Below are positions 58,885 through 64,000 of a stretch of 64,000 bases of DNA, one piece after another (the first letter of the stretch is position 1; each line of letters begins with the position of its first letter). Both the position numbers and the translations under genes were made by a program. The DNA comes from Pisolithus tinctorius. Lineage: Eukaryota; Basidiomycota; Agaricomycetes; Boletales; Pisolithaceae. The stretch spans positions 806,001-870,000 of the forward strand of contig JANFAH010000022.1 in assembly GCA_024663395.1 (NCBI GenBank), written 5' to 3'. The notes beneath the pieces are model-generated. The model was not told the origin of the DNA and ran no database searches. It worked only from the letters and a program-made list of their open reading frames with translations.

Positions 58885-59803
58885 GATTCTCAAGCACATA
58901 GGCATGCAGAATGGCCAGACAGTGTCCACACCCATTGAGCAAAACCTAAAACTTGAAGAACTTGATGCTCCCACATGTGGCCTTCAGTCATATCAGTCAG
59001 CACTCAGCACACTGATGTATGCCATGTTGGTGACATGACCTGACCTTGCCTTCACTGTAGGTGTACTCAGCAGGCATGCTGCTACCCCTGGAGACTGACA
59101 TTGGTCTGCACTGAAGTGAGTCTACCAGTACCTGCACAAAACTTTGAGTGTGTGTCTACAGTACACAAGGGACCCTAGTGGCTCTCTCATAGGTTATGCT
59201 GATGCAGACTGGGCCACAGATGTTAATGACCATTGCTTGGTCTCAGGCTATGTCTTCACCCTGTCCAGTGGAGCTGTAAGCTGGTCTTCAAAGAAACAGA
59301 CCTCTGTAGCCCTGTCAAGCACAGAAGCCAAGTACATGGCTGTTTCAGCAGCTGGAAAGGAACTCCTTTGGGTTTGCACCTTACTCCACAAACTAGATGC
59401 AGTCAAGATCACACAACCAACCCCCCTTCTAGTCAACAATCAATCTGCGATAGCACTAACTGCTAATGCCATGTTCCATGACCGCACCAAGCACATATCA
59501 ATCTGTCATCATTTTATTTGTGAAAAGGTGGAGAGTGGAGACCTGGCAGTCCAGTATGTACCTACAAATGAGCAGGTGGCTGATGTCCTCACCAAGGGGC
59601 CATCACACAAGAAGCATGAGCGTTTCCCTTCTGGTATGGGTATTATTTTCTAAGCCTTGTTATGCTGAGGGGGTGTGTTGAAGTGTTGTCATCTTTACCT
59701 GACTTTTGCTTACATCATACAAGCTTACATAATAAATCTTCGCACTTAGGATGTTTGTTTTTCCTTCAGGTGTACCTCAGACTTCTTCTAACTGAAGCCT
59801 GAG

Positions 59804-61422
59804 GTAACTGTTCTTTGTTAATTAATAGCTACAGTGGCTCAAAAAACTGACTGCATGTTTGTATGTTTTACATTAGTTATGACTAAACACAATAACCCCT
59901 CACCCTAGCCCTAAACCATGAGTGTATGAAATAGGGTACTGACTCTTGGCTTTCTATTGGTCCATGAATCAAGTGATTTGGATAGGAATTGATAGAATAG
60001 CAGCCATTTGAAAATGACATGTCATGTGGTCAGTTTTTTGACTGATTACATAGTTTTGAATTTAACAAAGTTTAAAATGCTGTGAGGTGCTTACCAATGC
60101 TTACATGGTATATCACATGGTCTATTTGATAATTTGTCATCATACAAACAAAGCCAAACAATGAATTGGGACCATCAAGGCTCCCTCTTCTACCCCAACT
60201 CATGAAACCATCCTCCTGGTCCATCTGGGCCATTTTCTCAGAGTAATCCCCATAAATATTGGTGCCCACTACAGTAATGTCATCAGGGTATATGTCCAAC
60301 ACAATCAAACCCTTAAAAAATCTGCTTTCAGTCATCCCTGTGCTGTTTCCCCCACCCATACCTGATATGTTCTGCAACTAATCAATACTGAGAATGTTGA
60401 AAAAGCCATGATGGTGAATCTGGCACTTTAAAACATGACCAACAATCCAATGACATCTATCTGGTGGGTTTCCACCTCAAGGGTGCTGGGTTGAGGGCTA
60501 GGGTGAGCTGAAAACCTTCATTACAGTCCAGGTGCCCTGGGGGGGATAGTCCACTGAACTGCTAGGAAGGAGATTCCATCAATCCATCTAGGCCTGGGTA
60601 TTACCTATGGTCTTATGTGACCAAATCACCCATCCCCGGTCATCCACAGTCAGCTGAGAGCATGGTCTAGCCATGCTTCCCATGCCACCTGAAGTGCACA
60701 GGAATGTTTTGTCTCACCCCAGCATTGAAACTAATTGTACTGTGGTGAAAATGTACTGGTTAGAAGGTGTTTTGTTTGTTCATCATTTTCTGATGTGCCA
60801 GATTGACCTCCATGGCATTTCCAGCTGTCTCAGTACTGATTAATTGCAGAACATATCAGGTATGGGTGGGGGAAACAGCACAGGGATGACTGAAAGCAGA
60901 TTTTTTAAGGGTTTGATTGTGTTGGACATATACCCTGATGACATTACTGTAGTGGGCACCAATATTTATGGGGATTACTCTGAGAAAATGGCCCAGATGG
61001 ACCAGGAGGATGGTTTCATGAGTTGGGGTAGAAGAGGGAGCCTTGATGGTCCCAATTCATTGTTTGGCTTTGTTTGTATGATGACAAATTATCAAATAGA
61101 CCATGTGATATACCATGTAAGCATTGGTAAGCACCTCACAGCATTTTAAACTTTGTTAAATTCAAAACTATGTAATCAAAACTTAAAGTCAAAAAACTGA
61201 CTGCATGACATGTCATTTTCAAATGGCTGCTATTCTATCAATTCCTATCCAAATCACTTGATTCATGGACCAATAGAAAGCCAAGAGTCAGTACCCTATT
61301 TCATACACTCATGGTTTAGGGCTAGGGTGAGGGGTTATTGTGTTTAGTCATAACTAATGTAAAACATACAAACATGCAGTCAGTTTTTTGAGCCACTGTA
61401 CCTTACTGACTTACTATTGTAG
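59804..61422 (+). other. Intron-like insertion in the copia 3' LTR
   Basis: After removing the foldback element at 59832-61398 and one TA, 50 nt remain. They begin GTAACT and end ATTGTAG, with a branch-point-like CTGAC (near 61406). The 5' LTR has the two flanks joined directly (CCTGAG then TCTCC). Length and ends match the introns elsewhere in this window. Confidence 0.65.
59832..61398. mobile_element. Tc1/mariner-type foldback element (1,567 bp)
   Basis: The ends CAGTGGCTCAAAAAACTGAC and their exact complement are flanked by TA (59830-59831 and 61399-61400), as in Tc1/mariner. Arms of about 550 bp (59832 to about 60388, and about 60836 to 61398) are near-identical inverted copies around a ~450-bp unique centre. 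Each arm contains the same 101-codon ORF (60072-60377 minus and 60844-61149 plus; MQNISGMGGGNSTGMTESRF at its start). It encodes no transposase domain that I recognise. Confidence 0.88.
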
Positions 61423-62255
61423 TCTCCTTCCTAGGTCCCTCATCTTGGCCTACCTTCAAGAGGCTGCATGAAATTGGTACCTCTACGTGATCCATCTCCT
61501 GATATCTTGTAACACAGATCTAAATTTCACTGACACCCAAGGGTACAATGCTCTCCACCTTGTTACCCATTCATCCTACATCATGCCACTGCTATACCTT
61601 CTTCACTAACCCATTAACAGTGATTCTCATGATATGCAGGGACACATGCCTTTGATGTGGGCCACTTACCTGGGTGATGCATTGTCCATTGACTTACTGC
61701 TGAAGCACAGTGCAAACCTGAATCTTAAAGATGATGTCAGCCTGTTGCCACTACACTGGGCTGTGGTTAGGGGGAATGGAGCTATTCTTCGCTGACTTGT
61801 AGAGGTAGGAGCCAATATCCATGCAAAAGACACTGAGGGTCGCACTCCTAGAGACATGGCAATTGAACTCAAAAGCTTTGGTGACTGGAAGCATTTCATG
61901 GAGGAGGGGGGTATGAATGAATTCAGTGTCAAGAAGGCAAAGCCCTTGAGTGAGGTAGGTCTTGTTTATTAGTGCAAAGTCTCCTCTGACACTGACCCTA
62001 GAGAAATACTTGCATTGCAATTTTTGTCTTACCTGCACTATTCCTCTATATCATATTTACCACCTTGTCAATATTGCCATGGTTTACTGGAATGGTACTG
62101 GCTATGGCAGAATTTTTCGTTCTTCATCATGTGAGTTACTTCTTTGTTATGAGATATGGATTAATGTTTTTCCAAGCAGATCATTACCTGTGTACTCTTG
62201 AACCAAGATTCATATGTGGAAACTGTTAACCAAAGTCCATATATTAGCCCTCTGG

Positions 62256-63065
62256 GCACTCCTGGACGCACAGGGCAGAGACTCGTGATGCAGCTGGTTG
62301 TGAAATATACAGAAAATATACATGTCCTCTCAGTACTGAAAGTCAAGTGGAAAGAGTGATGAAATGAAAATGTCCTTTCAGTGTGGAAAGTCAGGCAGAA
62401 AGAGAGAAATCATTCATCTCCCTTCAGTATGGAATGTCAGGTGGAAATAATGCCATTCTTGGCTGTCAAAATACATATAATATTGAGGGACATGTAACAG
62501 AGCACTCATGAACCTGAAGAGCATCAATGCACATTGCACACTGCAGATCATTATTTAGTACCATGTTGTGATGTCCCAAACACATGCTCTCAGTGTACAA
62601 ACTCATTGCCAATCACATCATTGTCACTGGCTCCCACATTGTTGACAGACAAGTGGCACATGCTACTGTACATGATTTTCAAGCACACACACCCAACTAT
62701 GTGCTTCCAGGTGGTCTGCATGATGATGCATAGTGTAAGGAGTGGAACACCTCAACCCAAGAGCCAACCCCAGAGGAGACCTATGCACATGACCAGGGCC
62801 TCCAGTTTACAGAAACCTATATAAAGATCTCAGTTGAGTGTGTGAGCAGCAAGTATCTATATATGCATTACCTATATAAAGATCTAAGGTAATGACATGA
62901 GCATGAAGTACATGAACATGAGCATTACACACTATACCCACCTCAGTCAAGTGTGCAAGTGGCAAACATCTGAGGTGGTGTTACTACAGTAGCAAGTTAA
63001 GTATGCTATACAAAACAAAGGGCAAGACATGGGTGTTGAACCTGGTGTTGAAACTACAAGTGCAG
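62256..63065. other. Region with a short tandem repeat, otherwise unrecognised
   Basis: Three ~50-bp imperfect units with CTTTCAGTGTGGAAAGTCAG-like cores occupy about 62325-62450. No gene was recognised in the remainder. Confidence 0.55.
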
Positions 63066-63995
63066 TGTCAAGTACAGGTTTACCCTCGGGTGACTGGGCT
63101 TCAAGACTGGGTGACAGGGGCTAGTCTGGGTGGCCAGAGTCAAGGTCAGGAGACAGGGGCCAAGTGTGGTTGGACTGGAGTTAAGGCTGGAGGTCAGGGG
63201 CTAAGTCTGAAGGACTGGAATTAAGGCCAGGAGTGCAGGAACAAGACTGGTAGCATGGAAAACCAGCTGGTCTTGAAGTGTGCACAGGGGAAAGCCAGTC
63301 CAGGGTTGGATCTACCTCCCTTGGTCTCAGCTTATGTGCTGTACCCTTATGCAAGCCAGAGAGAGGTCTGGGACAGGGGCCAGGGATAGCTTAAGGCTTG
63401 GCCTTAGCTATAGAGTAGACTCAGAGAGTAGTACTGGGTTTAGGGTAATACTAAGTTGATATTCTGACTGAGGTGCTACAAAGTATGTACAGGGGTTAAA
63501 TACATGAGGCTGGTCTGGGGTAATGAACATAAAGCCAGACTTGTTAATAAGCTATTAGTGAGATGATTAGCAAGGTGAGGATAGCCACAGTGGCTGTGCT
63601 GAGGCTAATAGCCAAAGTCCAGGTGACCAGCATACCAGAGTCAGACACAGGTTTGTACAGTAAGCAAAAGTCAGACACAGGTTTGTACAGTAAGCAAAAG
63701 TCAGATGAAAGGACCAAGCTAAATATAGTACAAACAAAGGAAAACAGACTGGAGTTATGTCCAGGTGACCCAGACATGGACCTGGGAGGACTGGGGTGGA
63801 GCAGCACAAGGCTGGGAGGCCAGAATGGACCGGAGATAGGGGTAAAACACCCGACTTAAGTTATTTAGACCAGGGTTGGGTTTTCTAGGGCTGGAGTTGG
63901 GTTTTCTAGGCTGGACTAGGACCAGAGTTGACTGGAGTTAGGGGCTAGGGGTCTGGACTGGACTGGGATTGAGTCTGAGAGTCATGGATATGACA
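63066..63995 (-). repeat. Solo LTR (930 bp)
   Basis: On the plus strand it starts TGTCAAGTAC and ends ATATGACA, flanked by an exact 5-bp duplication TGCAG (63061-63065 and 63996-64000, the last bases of the window). In its sense orientation (minus) the ends resemble the solo LTR at 16006-16531 (TGTCAT..GTACTTGACA). It contains a 30-bp tandem duplication (63639-63698, plus a partial third unit). CpG-poor, unlike its relative, so probably older. Confidence 0.85.
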
Positions 63996-64000
63996 TGCAG

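Larger units (their letters stand above)
55049..59653 (+). pseudogene. Copia Gag-Pol (gag, protease, integrase, RT, RNase H), heavily interrupted
   Basis: One long frame broken mainly by TGA. Gag start: LADDGLNYQMWKFQM-stop-KVL, with a CCHC knuckle of the form CAYAPCGKMGHTVDKC (near 55700). Protease: VVDSGASTHMC (near 55930). Integrase: zinc-binding H..H..CKAC (near 56400-56520), then TDVCGPMETT, YFVTFIDSHSHH and PQENGVAEHMNHTIIE (near 56880). Reverse transcriptase: LKWVYKIK, MDVKSAFVNGKLKEEIYL (near 58250), LYRLKQAP, and after a frameshift near 58390 VAVYVDDKLI (near 58495). RNase H: GYADADWATDVNDHC (near 59195), SLSSTEAKYMA-like SSTEAKYMAVS, and HISICHHFICEKVES. Most stops sit where relatives have Arg (for example KTIL-stop-DIYYVPDL). 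Confidence 0.92.
54693..61461 (+). mobile_element. Ty1/copia element with nested insertions
   Basis: Starts TGTTGAAGTG. The LTR end CTTCAAGA is followed by the target duplication GGCCG (54688-54692) and GGCTG (61462-61466, one CpG transition). The 5' LTR is 167 bp. The 3' LTR has the same 167 bp but is interrupted by a 50-nt intron-like sequence that itself holds a 1.57-kb foldback element. The gag-pol body contains a further 200-bp insertion at 58685-58884. Many stops make it non-autonomous. Confidence 0.9.
59676..61461 (+). repeat. 3' LTR of the copia element, interrupted
   Basis: A GGGGGTG purine tract precedes it. The LTR parts are 59676-59803 and 61423-61461. Between them lie an intron-like 50-mer and, nested in that, the foldback element. 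Confidence 0.82.
54571..62255 (+). pseudogene. AKR1-type ankyrin/palmitoyltransferase relic split by a copia element
   Basis: AKR1 proteins are Golgi/endosomal palmitoyltransferases with N-terminal ankyrin repeats. Left of the insertion (54571-54692): [20 protein letters not shown] and [19 protein letters not shown]. Right of it (from 61462): the codons resume as A-A-stop(expected R)[12 protein letters not shown], then [74 protein letters not shown] and the linker KKAKPLSE. Transmembrane pieces follow (LPALFLYIIFTTLSILPWFT, MVLAMAEFFVLHH; near 62020-62130), then after an intron VLLNQDSYVETVNQSPYISP (to about 62255). The DHHC catalytic part is absent. TGA occurs at two Arg positions. The copia target duplication is GGCCG against GGCTG. 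Confidence 0.88.

Noticed and set aside
62256..64000. ORFs in the G-rich region such as 63003-63224 and 63563-63859
   Set aside because: They lie in or beside the LTR at 63066-63995 and are made of its imperfect repeats.

Overview
This window looks like a transposon-dense region from an agaricomycete (basidiomycete) fungus. The evidence is spliced genes with 44-60 nt GT..AG introns, Ty3/gypsy chromoviruses, a KDZ-type transposase with a CxC2 cysteine cluster, a TET/JBP-type dioxygenase relic, and several multicopy orphan protein families that I associate with mushroom-forming fungi. There is no bacterial gene organisation, rRNA or CRISPR. Almost everything is either a mobile element or a decayed host gene, and I see no clearly intact single-copy host gene. 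All identifications rest on reading motifs by eye; no database search was possible.

Layout: 1-2668 unrecognised coding relic carrying a foldback DNA element. 2669-10785 complete Ty3/gypsy chromovirus with 714-bp LTRs, TSD CAAGC and an extra spliced antisense gene. 10899-14143 multicopy orphan gene with two stops. 15325-15897 satellite of 65-bp units. 16006-16531 solo LTR. 16991-20205 KDZ transposase relic (minus). 20791-23370 second orphan-family gene (decayed). 23981-25420 unknown gene with repeated REPxPP motifs. 25433-27284 and 28393-30901 two copies of a ~1.86-kb LTR; the second splits a TET/JBP relic (28162-31860, minus) and itself holds a second foldback element. 32050-34022 satellite with palindromic cores. 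34034-34264 Tc1/mariner fragment. 35652-41457 second complete chromovirus (minus, 372-bp LTRs, TSD TATAA). 43458-46126 two nucleotidyltransferase-like relics head to head. 46605-47555 ribonucleotide reductase small-subunit relic. 47880-49751 third ~1.86-kb LTR. 51405-53127 RNA polymerase I subunit A49 relic (minus). 54571-62255 AKR1-type palmitoyltransferase relic, split by a Ty1/copia element that contains further insertions. 63066-63995 solo LTR.

The unifying signal is CpG decay. Of 16 differences between the LTR pairs of the two gypsy elements, all are transitions and 15 are CG versus TG or CA. Most in-frame stops are TGA where the family carries arginine, as expected for CGA to TGA. Both satellites carry motifs that read as decayed forms of CpG-containing palindromes. 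This fits heavy cytosine methylation with deamination, or a RIP-like process.

The most novel-looking items are: a 200-bp TG..CA unit with a 5-bp TSD that contains a tRNA-like sequence (Cassandra-like, but tRNA rather than 5S); a 50-nt intron-like sequence present in the 3' but not the 5' LTR of the copia element; the antisense, intron-containing Zn2Cys6-like gene of the first chromovirus; clear -1 frameshift signals in both chromoviruses; and an ORF kept in all three copies of the 1.86-kb LTR.
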